A model generated the notes under the pieces. That model saw only the letters and a list, made by a program, of their open reading frames with translations. It had not been told where the DNA came from and searched no databases. A stretch of DNA of 64,000 nt, taken from Amycolatopsis sp. 2-15 (GTDB lineage Bacteria; Actinomycetota; Actinomycetes; Mycobacteriales; Pseudonocardiaceae). The stretch is taken from positions 1,994,001 to 2,058,000 of the forward strand of contig NZ_CP127294.1 of NCBI RefSeq assembly GCF_030285625.1. The letters run 5' to 3'. The position numbers and the translations under genes were made by a program. Positions 8,978 to 19,694 of this stretch are shown one piece after another (the first letter of the stretch is position 1; every line of letters begins with the position of its first letter).

Positions 8978-10602
8978 ACCGTCACCGCTTTCCCGCTCAC
9001 GACCTCGTCCGCCACATGAGTCCACAGTGGACTCTGGCTGAACACCACGGTCGTCTTCCCGCGCCGCAGATCCGCGACGCGCTGGGTGATCCTGGCCTCC
9101 GTGTGCGCGTCGACGGCCGAGGTCGGCTCGTCGAGCAGCAGCACGTCAGCGTCCGTCGCGAGCGCCCGCGCCAGGCTCAGCCGCTGCCGCTGGCCGCCCG
9201 ACACCTCGCGCCCGCGCTCGCCGATCAGCTCGTCGACACCGCGGGGCAGCGCCTCGATGATGTCGTCGGCGTCGGCCGCGTACAGGGCCGCCTCCACACT
9301 CACGTCACTCGGCAGCGCGGCGGTCAGCTGTTCGCGCAGCACCCCTGAGAACCACAGGTCCTGGTTGTGCGCGTACACGACCCGAGAACGCAGCTCGGCC
9401 AGCGCGACCTCGTCCACGGGCACGCCACCGGCCAGCACCGGCTCGGCCGCGTCCGTGAACCGCGCCAGGCGGTCCGCCAGCGCCTCCGCGTCGGCCCCGA
9501 GATCGACGACGGTGAGCTTGCCCGCCGCCAGGTGGATGCCGGTCTCGGTGTCCACCAGGTCCAGCGGCCCGGCGGGCAGCGGCACCGGCGCCGCCGGCTC
9601 GGCCAGCCGGGGCCGCAGCGACAGCAGAGCGCAGATCTTGCGCGCCGACACGAGACCGGAGCTGACCGCGCCCACGGCCTCCGTCGCCGTGTCCACCGGC
9701 ACCACGAGAAACGCCGAGACCCCGTAGAACGCCACCAGCTCGCCCACGCCGATCGTGCCGTCCAGCGCGAGCCGCGCGCCCAGCCACGTGATCGCCACGG
9801 TGACCAGGCCCGGCAGCACGATCGCCGCCGCGGCCAGCCACGCCTCCGCGCGCCCGACCTCGACACCCGAGCGGCGCACCAGCTGGCTCGCGTCGTGGAA
9901 CCGATTCAGGAACCGCCGCTCGCCCCCGACCCCGCGCAGGATCCGCAGGCCGGACACGATGTCGGCGCCCAGCGCGTTGACCTCGCTGAGGTTCTCGCGC
10001 TGCACGGTCTTGCGCTTCTGCAACGGCTTCAGCAGCGGCCCGATCCCGAGCACCGCCAGCGGCACGCCGACCAAGGCGACCACGCCCAGCAGCGGCGACG
10101 AGCCCAGCATCACGATGCCGATCACCACGAACGCGACGATCGAACCCACGGTCCGGCCGATCACCTCGTAGGTGTTGCCGATCCAGTTGATGTCCGACGA
10201 CGTCACCGCCACGACGTTGCCGGTCGTCGTCGCCTCGCGCAGGGTCGCGCCCAGGCGCGTGGTGTGCGTGGTGACCAGGCGCTGCGTGGTGCCCGCGCCG
10301 TGGATCCACATGCCGTACGACGTGAAGTGCAGCCACGTGCCGAAGCCCGCCTGGAATACGCCCAGCCCGGCCGCCACCAGCGCCCAGCGCCAGATCGCGC
10401 CGGTGTCGTCCGCCGCGATCGCGTCGATGCCGCGGCCGATCACCAGCGGCAGCAGCGCGCTGGGCAGCGACCAGCAGGCGCCTGTGAACGCGGCCGTCAC
10501 CACCAGCCACGGGCGCGAACGCAGCACCGCGAGCAGGTAGCGACCGGCCGTCGGCCGGGCGGGCAGCCGAGGCGAGGCGAAGGGATATGTGGCGGAGAGC
10601 AC
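8974..10602 (-). CDS. ABC exporter half-transporter, subunit 1 (Walker A and H-loop lost)
   Basis: A 542-residue TMD-NBD protein that heads a two-gene operon. The membrane half has about six helices. The ATPase half keeps a perfect signature (EVSGGQRQRLSLARAL) and Walker B (VLLLDEPTSAVD), but there is no Walker A glycine loop: the equivalent strand reads KLTVVDLGADAEALADRLAR. The H-loop histidine is also replaced (VFSQSPL). Subunit 2 has the opposite pattern, so the pair can build only one complete ATP site. GTG start at 10602. Divergent from purL across about 210 bp. Confidence 0.88.
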   Translation of the reverse strand: MLSATYPFASPRLPARPTAGRYLLAVLRSRPWLVVTAAFTGACWSLPSALLPLVIGRGIDAIAADDTGAIWRWALVAAGLGVFQAGFGTWLHFTSYGMWIHGAGTTQRLVTTHTTRLGATLREATTTGNVVAVTSSDINWIGNTYEVIGRTVGSIVAFVVIGIVMLGSSPLLGVVALVGVPLAVLGIGPLLKPLQKRKTVQRENLSEVNALGADIVSGLRILRGVGGERRFLNRFHDASQLVRRSGVEVGRAEAWLAAAAIVLPGLVTVAITWLGARLALDGTIGVGELVAFYGVSAFLVVPVDTATEAVGAVSSGLVSARKICALLSLRPRLAEPAAPVPLPAGPLDLVDTETGIHLAAGKLTVVDLGADAEALADRLARFTDAAEPVLAGGVPVDEVALAELRSRVVYAHNQDLWFSGVLREQLTAALPSDVSVEAALYAADADDIIEALPRGVDELIGERGREVSGGQRQRLSLARALATDADVLLLDEPTSAVDAHTEARITQRVADLRRGKTTVVFSQSPLWTHVADEVVSGKAVTV

Positions 10603-10811
10603 GATTGTCGACGGTAAGCCGGTTCACACACGCCGCGCGACTCATTTACCAATCCGACCGAAAGTAGGCGGGCACGCACCGGACGGTTACCAGGTTCGGC
10701 AACTGTCCCCGCCGTGACTGTGGTCGCGTTGGTAAACAGCGGCACAGTTCCCCCGGCGAACAAGTCCGGGCACCTGCGGGTGTGACGGGGCTGACACGTA
10801 GTCTTAGAGGT
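10603..10811. other. Intergenic region between ABC operon and purL with inverted TTTACCAA sites
   Basis: TTTACCAA at 10645-10652 is matched in inverted orientation by TTGGTAAA at 10729-10736, with a related GTTACCAGG between them at 10687-10695. Such spaced half-sites could be operators for the divergent ABC operon. No regulator gene is adjacent, so the assignment is tentative. The right end carries the purL promoter. Confidence 0.35.
10799..10804 (+). promoter_or_regulatory. Candidate leaderless -10 element of purL
   Basis: TAGTCT fits the actinobacterial TAnnnT -10 consensus and lies 7 nt before the GTG at 10812, the spacing expected if transcription starts at the start codon. No clear Shine-Dalgarno sequence is at a useful distance. 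Confidence 0.5.
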
Positions 10812-13142
<2,331 letters not shown>

Positions 13143-13157
13143 AGTTCCTGATCGCAG

Positions 13158-13193
13158 AGGGCCGCTTCCCGGACACCGGGGAGCGGCCCTTTT
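13158..13193 (+). terminator. purL terminator
   Basis: AGGGCCGCTTCCC pairs with GGGGAGCGGCCCT (one wobble) around a short loop and is followed by TTTTG. It lies 16 bp after the purL stop and before a convergent gene. Confidence 0.75.
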
Positions 13194-13214
13194 GCGTGCG
13201 CCCGATCGCGACGG

Positions 13215-14288
13215 TCAGCTCTCCGGCACGGTGAGGCGCGCGACGCCGTCGTCGAGGGGCGCGAGCAGCCAGCCGTCGGGGAGCTGATTGTCCTTTGTGG
13301 ACGTAACTTTCGTATCGTAGAGCGAAAGGTGCTCGGGCACGCGCGCGAAGCGCAGGTCGGCGTGGCCGCCGAACGTCGCCCAGCGCAGGTCGAGTGAATC
13401 GTCGAACGAAGCGTCGGTGAAGAACGCGTCCTTGGTGAACACGGCCTCCTTGAACGCGGTGCGCCCGGCGAAGGTCGTCTCCGTGAAGTCGGCGTTCTCG
13501 GTGAACACCGTGCCGCTGAACCACGCGTAGTCCAGGAACTTCGCGCCGCGGCAGCGGAAGTTGCCGATCAAGCGGCCGTTGCCCGTGCCGGCGGCGGTGA
13601 AGTACGCGCGGTCCGTGATCAGGCAGCCGCTGAGGTTCGTGCTGCTGTGCAACGACGCGTAGCGCAGCAGCAGTCGGCCGATCTTGCGGCGGGACAGGTC
13701 GAGGTACTCCAGCACGGCGCCGGTGAGGTCGAGGTCGTAGCTCGGCGCGTCCACATCGGACGCCCATGGCAGCAGTTCGGCGACGAGCCGCTGCGCGGTC
13801 AGGCGGACCTGCAGCTCCCGCTCGACCTCAGGCCCCTCATTGACCTCAGGATCCTCATACCGCGCGTGCTTGAACGGCCGCCGCAGATAAGCGCACAGCA
13901 CGTCGAGTACGGTCTGCGTGTACGTCGGCCGGCTGCGTGCCAGGCCCGCCAACGCGTGCAGCGCACCGACGCGCACCTGGTCGGCCTCGTGCCCGAGCAG
14001 CTCCACCGACTTGGCGAACCGCTCGTCCGACACGCGTTCACGGTCTTGTTCGGCGCGGCGCATCTCCAGGTCGTGGCGCTGCCGCTCGATCTCCTGGCGC
14101 GCCTCCTCGACACGGCGGCGCCGGTCGTTGAGCCACAGCGCGTAGAGCGCCACGACCGCGCCGCCGGCCAGCCCGGCGGTCTTCAGGGCATCACTGCGGC
14201 TGGTGGCGGGGTCGGTGAGCAGCCAGCCCCCGACCCCGCACAGCAGCAGCACGGACGCGACGAACGTCCAGAGCAGTGGGGACCGCAC
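13215..14288 (-). CDS. Membrane-anchored pentapeptide-repeat protein
   Basis: A 357-residue protein with two N-terminal hydrophobic helices (residues 5-24 and 38-52), a charged linker likely to form a coiled coil (RRRRVEEARQEIERQRHDLE onward), a short helical segment like those near such repeats, and a pentapeptide-repeat beta-helix at about residues 200-325. In the last part a Phe recurs every five residues, as in FTENADFTETTFAGRTAF and FTKDAFFTDASF. Pentapeptide proteins range from gyrase protectors to scaffold proteins; the membrane anchor argues against a simple DNA mimic. It lies 3 bp behind the Pro/Gln-rich membrane protein on the same strand, suggesting an operon. The function is not known. 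Confidence 0.8.
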   Translation of the reverse strand: MRSPLLWTFVASVLLLCGVGGWLLTDPATSRSDALKTAGLAGGAVVALYALWLNDRRRRVEEARQEIERQRHDLEMRRAEQDRERVSDERFAKSVELLGHEADQVRVGALHALAGLARSRPTYTQTVLDVLCAYLRRPFKHARYEDPEVNEGPEVERELQVRLTAQRLVAELLPWASDVDAPSYDLDLTGAVLEYLDLSRRKIGRLLLRYASLHSSTNLSGCLITDRAYFTAAGTGNGRLIGNFRCRGAKFLDYAWFSGTVFTENADFTETTFAGRTAFKEAVFTKDAFFTDASFDDSLDLRWATFGGHADLRFARVPEHLSLYDTKVTSTKDNQLPDGWLLAPLDDGVARLTVPES

Positions 14289-14291
14289 CGA

Positions 14292-15167
14292 TCAGAAGGC
14301 GATGACGAAGAAGAACCCGATGCACCAGTTGCCGCCGACGCTCGTGGCGATCACCGAGCCGTTGGCGTCCTTTCCGGACAGGTCGCCTTCGAGGGTGGCC
14401 GTGACGGTGGCGGTGCCGTCGTAGCCCTCGACCTTGAGCGCCGGGGTGCCGGTGGTGGCCTCGTCGATGCTGTCCTTCGAGAAGGCCTCGCTGCCCTGGC
14501 ACGTCATCGCGGTGGCGCCGGCGCCGTCCTTGGCGTTGATCTTCGCCACGAACGCGTCGATGGCTTGCTTGCCCTCGGCCGGCGAGCTGCCGCCACCGCC
14601 GGTGCCGGGGATGTCGGTCTCGTCGGTCGGCAGGCCCGGCTCCGACGGTTCGCCGGTGGGCAGCTGCGGCCGCGACGACTGCGCGGGCGGCGGCACCGGG
14701 TTCTGCGTCTGCGCCGTGGATTCCGAGTCCTTGCTCAGGAAGAAGCCGGGCGCGACGAAGCCGGTGATGCCCAGCGCCACCACGACCACCACGGCCACGG
14801 CGATGCCGATCCACAGCCCGGTCTTGTTGTTCTTCGGCGGCTGGGGGCCACCGCCGTACCCGCCGCCGTAGGGCTGGTTCGGGTCCCAGCCCTGCTGCGG
14901 GTACTGCTGGGTGCCGGGGTATTGCTGCTGGTAGGGCTGGCCGTACGGCTGCTGCCCGGGGTACTGCTGCTGGGTGTTCGGATCCCAGCCCTGTTGCTGG
15001 CCGCCCTGCTGCGCGTTCGGGTCCCATCCGGGCTGCTGGCCCGGCTGCTGTTGCGCGTTCGGATCCCACCCCGGCTGCTGGGGAACCCCGCCCGTGCCGG
15101 GCTGCTGCCAGCTCTGGCCGTAGGGGTCCGGCTGGCCGCCCTGCCCTGGCTGCGGTGGGTAGGTCAT
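14292..15167 (-). CDS. Pro/Gln/Gly-rich single-pass membrane protein
   Basis: A 291-residue protein. Residues 1-125 are low complexity, with repeats of GWDPNAQQ and QQPGWDPN type and PYGQPYQQQYPG. A single helix, TGLWIGIAVAVVVVVALGIT, follows, then a Pro/Ser linker and a C-terminal folded domain that begins EGKQAIDAFVAKINAKDGAG and ends in FVIAF. The C-terminal part resembles DUF4878/lumazine-binding-like extracytoplasmic domains of actinobacterial membrane proteins. The ATG at 15167 is the first that does not add out-of-character sequence. Likely co-transcribed with the pentapeptide-repeat gene. Function unknown. Confidence 0.72.
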   Translation of the reverse strand: MTYPPQPGQGGQPDPYGQSWQQPGTGGVPQQPGWDPNAQQQPGQQPGWDPNAQQGGQQQGWDPNTQQQYPGQQPYGQPYQQQYPGTQQYPQQGWDPNQPYGGGYGGGPQPPKNNKTGLWIGIAVAVVVVVALGITGFVAPGFFLSKDSESTAQTQNPVPPPAQSSRPQLPTGEPSEPGLPTDETDIPGTGGGGSSPAEGKQAIDAFVAKINAKDGAGATAMTCQGSEAFSKDSIDEATTGTPALKVEGYDGTATVTATLEGDLSGKDANGSVIATSVGGNWCIGFFFVIAF

Positions 15168-15303
15168 CTCCGGTTCCGCCCTTCCTGGTGCACCGTTTCG
15201 CGCCGTGGTCTGACGACCGGCGAGCGCCGGCGGTTCCTCCCCACGTGAGGTGCATTCTGCAAGGTCGGGAGCCACGGCACAAAAGACGTGACGAGAACGA
15301 AGC

Positions 15304-15337
15304 TCCCGGCCGCCCCCGCAGGTCGGGGCGGCCGGGA
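15304..15337. terminator. Strong hairpin downstream of GH25 gene
   Basis: TCCCGGCCGCCCC at 15304-15316 pairs perfectly with GGGGCGGCCGGGA at 15325-15337. It lies 36 bp beyond the stop of the minus-strand GH25 gene. There is no T-tract on that strand, so it may be a GC-rich terminator or an mRNA-end stabiliser. Confidence 0.55.
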
Positions 15338-15373
15338 ACCTCAGCGGTGAATCAGCTGTCGCTCACGAGTGGA

Positions 15374-16270
15374 TCAGCCGTTGGCCAGGGCCTGGACCCG
15401 GTCGAGGGCACCGTTGAAGGTGTCCTGGTCGAGCGGGCTCGAGGTGTACTGCCAGACGGTGTAGTAGCCCCAGCCGTTCGGCAGCGTGCCGGCCGACGAC
15501 GCGTACCGCGCGACCCAGAGCGGCACCGTGGACGAGAAGTTCTGCGACGTGCCCACGCACTGGTTCCACCAGCTCGCCGAGGTGTAGATGACGGGCCAGC
15601 GGCCGGTCTTGGCGTGGTAGGTGTCGTGGAAGTCGCGGATCCACGCGCCCATGGCGGCCTGGCTCAGGCCGTAACAGGTCGCGCCGTACGGGTTGTACTC
15701 CATGTCGAGCGCGCCCGGCAGGGTCTTGCCGTCCTTGGACCACCCGCCGCCGTGGGCGACGAAGTAGGTCGCCTGCGCCGCGCCACTGGAGGTGTTCGGG
15801 GTGGCGAAGTGGTACGCACCACGGATGAAGCCCTGGTTGTACGAACCGTTGTACTGCTGGGCGAAATACGGATTCGTGTAGCTCGTGCTCTCCGTCGCCT
15901 TGGTCCAGACGAACCGCTTGCCCTGGCTCCACCAGCTCGCCCAGTTGACGTTGCCCTGGTAGCTGGCGACGTCCATGCCCGGCACGGTGGCCAGGACCTG
16001 GTTCGGGAGGGCGGCCGCGGGCTGCGGCTGCTGCGCTGCGACTTTGGATGCCGGGGTTGAGGAATCGCCCTCCACCCGGCGGATTTGGGACCCCAGTTCG
16101 TGGTTGTGCGTCTGGATGTCGGCGTTTATCGCAGTGATCTCACTGGCCGATTGGTCCGGGTTGTAGGGAGCGGCCGTCGCCTGGGCCGTGGAGCCGAGCA
16201 GGAGCGCCACGGTGGGGATGGCCAGAACGGAGAGCAGGGTCGCCCGCCGTCCTCTTCGGGAAGTGGACAT
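15374..16270 (-). CDS. Secreted GH25 lysozyme (muramidase), copy 1
   Basis: A 298-residue secreted glycoside hydrolase family 25 enzyme that cuts the MurNAc-GlcNAc bond of peptidoglycan. Signal peptide at residues 1-33 (ends QATAA-P). A short helical linker (SASEITAINADIQTHNHELG) precedes the GH25 barrel, which begins VPGMDVASYQGNVNWASWW; the catalytic acidic pair is in LDMEYNPYG. KATESTSYTNPYFAQQYNGS and the final WQYTSSPLDQDTFNGALDR are typical. It is followed upstream by a close paralogue in the same orientation. Probable roles are cell-wall remodelling or attack on competitors. Confidence 0.92.
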   Translation of the reverse strand: MSTSRRGRRATLLSVLAIPTVALLLGSTAQATAAPYNPDQSASEITAINADIQTHNHELGSQIRRVEGDSSTPASKVAAQQPQPAAALPNQVLATVPGMDVASYQGNVNWASWWSQGKRFVWTKATESTSYTNPYFAQQYNGSYNQGFIRGAYHFATPNTSSGAAQATYFVAHGGGWSKDGKTLPGALDMEYNPYGATCYGLSQAAMGAWIRDFHDTYHAKTGRWPVIYTSASWWNQCVGTSQNFSSTVPLWVARYASSAGTLPNGWGYYTVWQYTSSPLDQDTFNGALDRVQALANG

Positions 16271-16301
16271 CGTTGAATCCCTTCACAGATACCCTCGCTG
16301 A

Positions 16302-16366
16302 GGGCGGCTATTGCAGGTAGCCGCCCGCTGGAGATTCTTGATGACGTCCCTCGATTTGTCATCAAG
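16302..16366 (-). promoter_or_regulatory. Two hairpins in the 5' leader of GH25 copy 1
   Basis: GGGCGGCTA/TAGCCGCCC (16302-16310 and 16318-16326) and CTTGATGAC/GTCATCAAG (16337-16345 and 16358-16366) are perfect inverted repeats between the two GH25 genes, just before the copy 1 start. On the minus strand TAACTT at about 16375 could be a -10 box. They could be operators or leader structures. They do not match the ydaO/c-di-AMP riboswitch often found before actinobacterial wall hydrolases. Confidence 0.45.
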
Positions 16367-16442
16367 ATCCGTGAAGTTAAAAGTTCGCGTGGGTGATTTT
16401 CATCGGTCGATGACTACTAATTCCCTGCGTCGTAACGAATGT

Positions 16443-17258
16443 TCACCCGATTGCCAGATTGCGGAGGCTTGTGAGGGGACCGTTGAGCCAGTTCTGGTCT
16501 CCCGGCAGCGAACCCGCGTCCGCGAACTGCCAGATCGCCTGGCTGTGCCAGCCGGCGGGCAGCTCGCCGATCTGTGTGTTGTAACGCGCGAGCCACAGTG
16601 GATTCGCGCCGAGCGCCGCGCTGTTGCCGGTGCAGCGTTTCCACCAGCTCGTGGACGTGTAGATCGTGGGCAGCCGCCCGGTGCGCGCGCGGTAGGTGTC
16701 CGAGAAGGACTTGACCCACGCGACCATGCCGGCAGGATCCTTGCCGTAACAGGTCTCGCCGTAGGGGTTGTACTCCATGTCGACCGCGCCCGGCAGCGTT
16801 TTGCCGTCTTTGGACCAACCGCCGCCGTGGGCGAGGAAGTAGTTGGCCTGCGTCGCGCCGTCGGACACGTCGGGGCGCGCGAAGTGGTACGAACCGCGAG
16901 TGATCCCGGCCTGGTATGAACCGTTGTACTGCTGGGCGAACTGCGGGTTGACGAACCCGGTGCCCTCGGTGGCCTTCACGTAGACGAACTTCGCGCCGGC
17001 CTTCGCGGCGGCGGTCCAGTCCACCGCGCCCTGGTGCCCGCTCACGTCGTGACCGAGAACCTGGTCGCTCGCGGTGTACTCGACGTTCGGCGCGCCGGCG
17101 ACGCCCTCGTACTTCTCGATCTGCGAGCCGGCGTAGTGGTCGTCGGCGCCTTCGTAGCTCGGCGCGGCCGTGGCCGGGGTGCACAGAGCGAGCCCGGAAA
17201 CGACCGCGGCGCTCCACACCGTGGCGCTCCAGCGCAGCAGCGGATTACGACGCTTCAC
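16443..17258 (-). CDS. Secreted GH25 lysozyme (muramidase), copy 2
   Basis: A 271-residue paralogue of the downstream GH25 gene. The signal peptide ends near residue 32 (LALCTPATAA-P). The barrel starts VLGHDVSGHQGAVDWTAAA and has the same LPGAVDMEYNPYG catalytic segment and AHGGGWSKDGKTLPGA loop as copy 1. GTG at 17258 is preferred because GGGAG lies 6 nt upstream and a normal basic signal-peptide start (KRRNPLLRW) follows. The adjacent copies share most of the catalytic domain but differ in the N-terminal linker, which suggests tandem duplication followed by divergence. Confidence 0.9.
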   Translation of the reverse strand: MKRRNPLLRWSATVWSAAVVSGLALCTPATAAPSYEGADDHYAGSQIEKYEGVAGAPNVEYTASDQVLGHDVSGHQGAVDWTAAAKAGAKFVYVKATEGTGFVNPQFAQQYNGSYQAGITRGSYHFARPDVSDGATQANYFLAHGGGWSKDGKTLPGAVDMEYNPYGETCYGKDPAGMVAWVKSFSDTYRARTGRLPTIYTSTSWWKRCTGNSAALGANPLWLARYNTQIGELPAGWHSQAIWQFADAGSLPGDQNWLNGPLTSLRNLAIG

Positions 17259-17406
17259 CCTGGGCTCCCAACCGGACGCGTGTACTCCAACGAAGGCAAA
17301 CGATGCCCGCAAGCCGCCGTTCCGGCGACTCGGTGATCACCCGATGGAGTGAGTGCCGCAGGTCGGGGCCGGGTCGGGATTCGTGAGGGTGACGGGTCGC
17401 GGGTAC

Positions 17407-17453
17407 GAAAAAGCCCGCTGCCCACTCTTGAAACCGCAGAGTGGACAGCGGGC
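17407..17453 (-). terminator. Intrinsic terminator of the 17513-18190 gene
   Basis: GCCCGCTGCCCACTCT at 17413-17428 pairs with AGAGTGGACAGCGGGC at 17438-17453 with a single mismatch. Reading on the minus strand, the stem is followed by TTTTTC (AAAAA at 17408-17412 on plus). Confidence 0.75.
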
Positions 17454-17512
17454 AGTTCCGAAAGACTCAGTCGAAACGACGTCAGTTGAAAAAGACCCGG
17501 TTGAAAAGCCGG

Positions 17513-18190
17513 TCAGCGCCGTTCTTCGGCCAGCGCCTTCAGCAGGTGCTCGGCCGGCACGACGGCGGTGATGAGATCGTGCGGGTTGATGGCCACGGGG
17601 TGCCCGGCGAGCAGGCCGACGATGTCGCGCCCCAGCACAGCGCGCGCGTGCGGCCACTCGCGCGGCACGAGCGACTTGGCGGTGTAGGCGGGCACCATCA
17701 CGCGGCCGTCGGTGTTGTGGAAGCCGATGACCGTGCGCTGCACGGGGGACATGGCGTAGACGAACAGCGTCGAGTCGAGGATGACCTTCGGCAGGTCTTC
17801 GGCCGGGCGGTGCTCGGTGCGCACGAGCTGCAGCAGCCGTTCGAGCTCCGTGCCGGGCTCGGGGTAGCCGAGCGCCTTCGGCGAGGGCCGGTAGCGGTCG
17901 TTGGGGTGGAAGTCCTCGACGACGTCGCCCGAGGCGTTCACCGGGTACGCGCCCACGACGGCCCACGACGGAACGGGGCCGCCCGGGTCGAACGCCTCAT
18001 CGATGACGTAGAGCCAGCTGTTGGGGTTGGCGCGCGCGTTGGCCCGCATCTCGGGGGTGATCTCGGGTTTGCCCTGCGGTCCGCGCCGGCCGTGCCGGCC
18101 CGCGGTGGCGGGCTTGCCCGCCGGTTTGCCGCGGCGCCCCGCGGGGGTGGTCGGGGAAACCATCCGATCTGCCTCGTCCCGCTGCGCCAT
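17513..18190 (-). CDS. Putative type VII secretion-associated protein
   Basis: A 225-residue cytoplasmic protein. The first 45 residues are basic and low complexity (GKPAGKPATAGRHGRRGPQG). The remainder starts ITPEMRANARANPNSWLYVI and has DEAFDPGGPVPSWAVVGAYP and ARAVLGRDIVGLLAGHPVAINP. From memory, proteins with this NPNSWLYVIDEAFDP pattern are annotated in actinobacteria as type VII secretion system-associated proteins with an SseB-like fold. Here it is 40 kb from the ESX genes, so the link is only by family. ATG with GAGGG 6 nt upstream. Monocistronic with its own terminator. Divergent from the sterol-carrier-like gene. Confidence 0.65.
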   Translation of the reverse strand: MAQRDEADRMVSPTTPAGRRGKPAGKPATAGRHGRRGPQGKPEITPEMRANARANPNSWLYVIDEAFDPGGPVPSWAVVGAYPVNASGDVVEDFHPNDRYRPSPKALGYPEPGTELERLLQLVRTEHRPAEDLPKVILDSTLFVYAMSPVQRTVIGFHNTDGRVMVPAYTAKSLVPREWPHARAVLGRDIVGLLAGHPVAINPHDLITAVVPAEHLLKALAEERR

Positions 18191-18236
18191 CGCCGTCCCT
18201 CGGTGCCGGGTGCTGAATGTTCGTCCGACGTCACTC

Positions 18237-18242
18237 TACTGT
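18237..18242 (+). promoter_or_regulatory. Candidate leaderless -10 element of the sterol-carrier-like gene
   Basis: TACTGT fits TAnnnT and is followed by 6 nt and then the ATG at 18249. No Shine-Dalgarno sequence is present. Confidence 0.5.
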
Positions 18243-18248
18243 TGGGCC

Positions 18249-18629
18249 ATGGCCTCTTCGCGTTCGGTCGATCCCGCTGAGTTACGGGCGGCGGTGCTGG
18301 CCGTTTCGGGCTGGTTGCGAGGTGACGGGCCGGATCCGGCGCGGCCCGAGCTGGCCGCCGCGGTGCGGCTGAGCCTCAAGGCGCTCGCTGCCGACGCGCC
18401 CGGCCGGAGTGTCGAAGTGCGCGTGCCGCCGTTCGCCGCCGTGCAGTGCGTCGAAGGTCCCCGCCACACCCGGGGGACGCCACCGAACGTGATCGAAACC
18501 GACCCCCGCACGTGGCTCGAACTGGCGACGGGCCTTCTCGATTGGCCCAGTGCCGTCGACGCTGCGCGCGTGACGGCGTCGGGCTCGCGGGCCGACCTTT
18601 CACACTGGTTGCCCGTGGTCCGGCTCTGA
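18249..18629 (+). CDS. Sterol-carrier-family small protein
   Basis: A 126-residue cytoplasmic protein of the actinobacterial sterol carrier (SCP2-like) family that usually lies next to purF. Visible features are AAVRLSLKALAADAPGRSVE, VRVPPFAAVQCVEGPRHTRG and ETDPRTWLELATGLLDW, which follow the order of the mycobacterial homologue beside purF (Rv0807 from memory). Lipid binding is inferred from the fold family only. The ATG appears leaderless. In this genome purF is 2.3 kb away because an XRE/DUF397 module lies between them. Confidence 0.8.
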   Translation: MASSRSVDPAELRAAVLAVSGWLRGDGPDPARPELAAAVRLSLKALAADAPGRSVEVRVPPFAAVQCVEGPRHTRGTPPNVIETDPRTWLELATGLLDWPSAVDAARVTASGSRADLSHWLPVVRL

Positions 18630-18815
18630 CCGCCTGGGGCCTTGACCGGTGAATACTCACCTGACTGTGTTGTTCGGCGCAGACTCTCCGTAGAATCGGG
18701 AGGACAAACCCGACGCGTGCCGAGCCGTGCTATACGGGTTGGCTCTGTACGTGTACTTTGGGTAGTCGGGCTGGAATCCCCCAGGTAAACGAGCGGCGTA
18801 CGGAAGGTCCCGGTC

Positions 18816-19694
18816 ATGAACGCGGTGAACGCGTCCGGTGGCGAGCAGAGTCTCGGCCCGACTGCGCGCCGGATGATCCTCGGCTCACAGCTGCGCAAGC
18901 TGCGTGAGGAAGCCGGGATCACGCGTCAGCAAGCGGGCTACAACATCCGTGGTTCCGAGTCCAAGATCTCCCGCCTCGAGCTCGGCCGCGTCGGCTTCAA
19001 GGAACGCGACGTCGCCGACCTGCTCACCATGTACGGCGTCGCCGAAGAGGAGGAGCGCCGCGCGTTCCTCGACATGGTCAAGCAGTCGAACGAGGCCGGC
19101 TGGTGGCGCAAGTTCGGTGAAACCGTCCCCGGGTGGTTCACCGACCTCGTCGGTCTCGAAGAGGCCGCGTCGCGCATCCAGATCTGGGAACCGCTGTTCG
19201 TCTCCGGCCTGTTGCAGATCGAGCCGTACGCCCGCGCGATCTTCAGCCACGGCCGCCCCGAGATGGCCGACGAGAAGGTCGACCAGCTCGTGGCCCTGCG
19301 CATGCGCCGCCAGAAGATGCTGGCCCGGCCCGACGCGCCCCGCGTGTGGGCGGTGCTCGACGAGTCGGTGCTCTACCGGCCGATCGGCGGGCCGAAGGTG
19401 TTCAAACAGCAGCTCGAGTACCTGCTCGAGGTCACCACGCTGCCCCACGTGTCGGTGCAGGTCCTGCCGTACTGCCGCAGCGGCCTTTCGGCCGAGCACG
19501 CCTTTGCGCTCCTGCGCTTCGCCGAATCGGAACTGCCGAACATCGCCTACGTCGAGTACCTCACGGGCGCCCACTACCTCGACAAGCGCGACGAGATCGA
19601 GAAGTACGGCCGCGCGCTCGACCTGCTGGCCGTCGACGCGGAGACGCCGGAGCGCAGCCGGGCCCGGCTGGCCAAGCGGCGCGCGGAGATCTGA
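18816..19694 (+). CDS. XRE-family regulator with DUF5753 domain (WhiJ-like)
   Basis: A 292-residue DNA-binding protein. The N-terminal HTH spans about residues 18-75 (LGSQLRKLREEAGITRQQAG, SESKISRLELGRVGFKERDV, LLTMYGV). The rest is DUF5753, with VPGWFTDLVGLEEAASRIQI and VLPYCRSGLSAEHAFALLRF. These proteins pair with small DUF397 proteins in Streptomyces and relatives, the model being WhiJ/BldB-type control of development or antibiotic production. A DUF397 gene follows 430 bp later. AAGG lies 8 nt before the ATG. It probably acts on the paired palindromes at 20021-20087, but this is inferred. Confidence 0.9.
   Translation: MNAVNASGGEQSLGPTARRMILGSQLRKLREEAGITRQQAGYNIRGSESKISRLELGRVGFKERDVADLLTMYGVAEEEERRAFLDMVKQSNEAGWWRKFGETVPGWFTDLVGLEEAASRIQIWEPLFVSGLLQIEPYARAIFSHGRPEMADEKVDQLVALRMRRQKMLARPDAPRVWAVLDESVLYRPIGGPKVFKQQLEYLLEVTTLPHVSVQVLPYCRSGLSAEHAFALLRFAESELPNIAYVEYLTGAHYLDKRDEIEKYGRALDLLAVDAETPERSRARLAKRRAEI

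Noticed and set aside
16271..16442. ydaO/c-di-AMP riboswitch before the GH25 gene
   Set aside because: The two hairpins lack the conserved ydaO core sequences.
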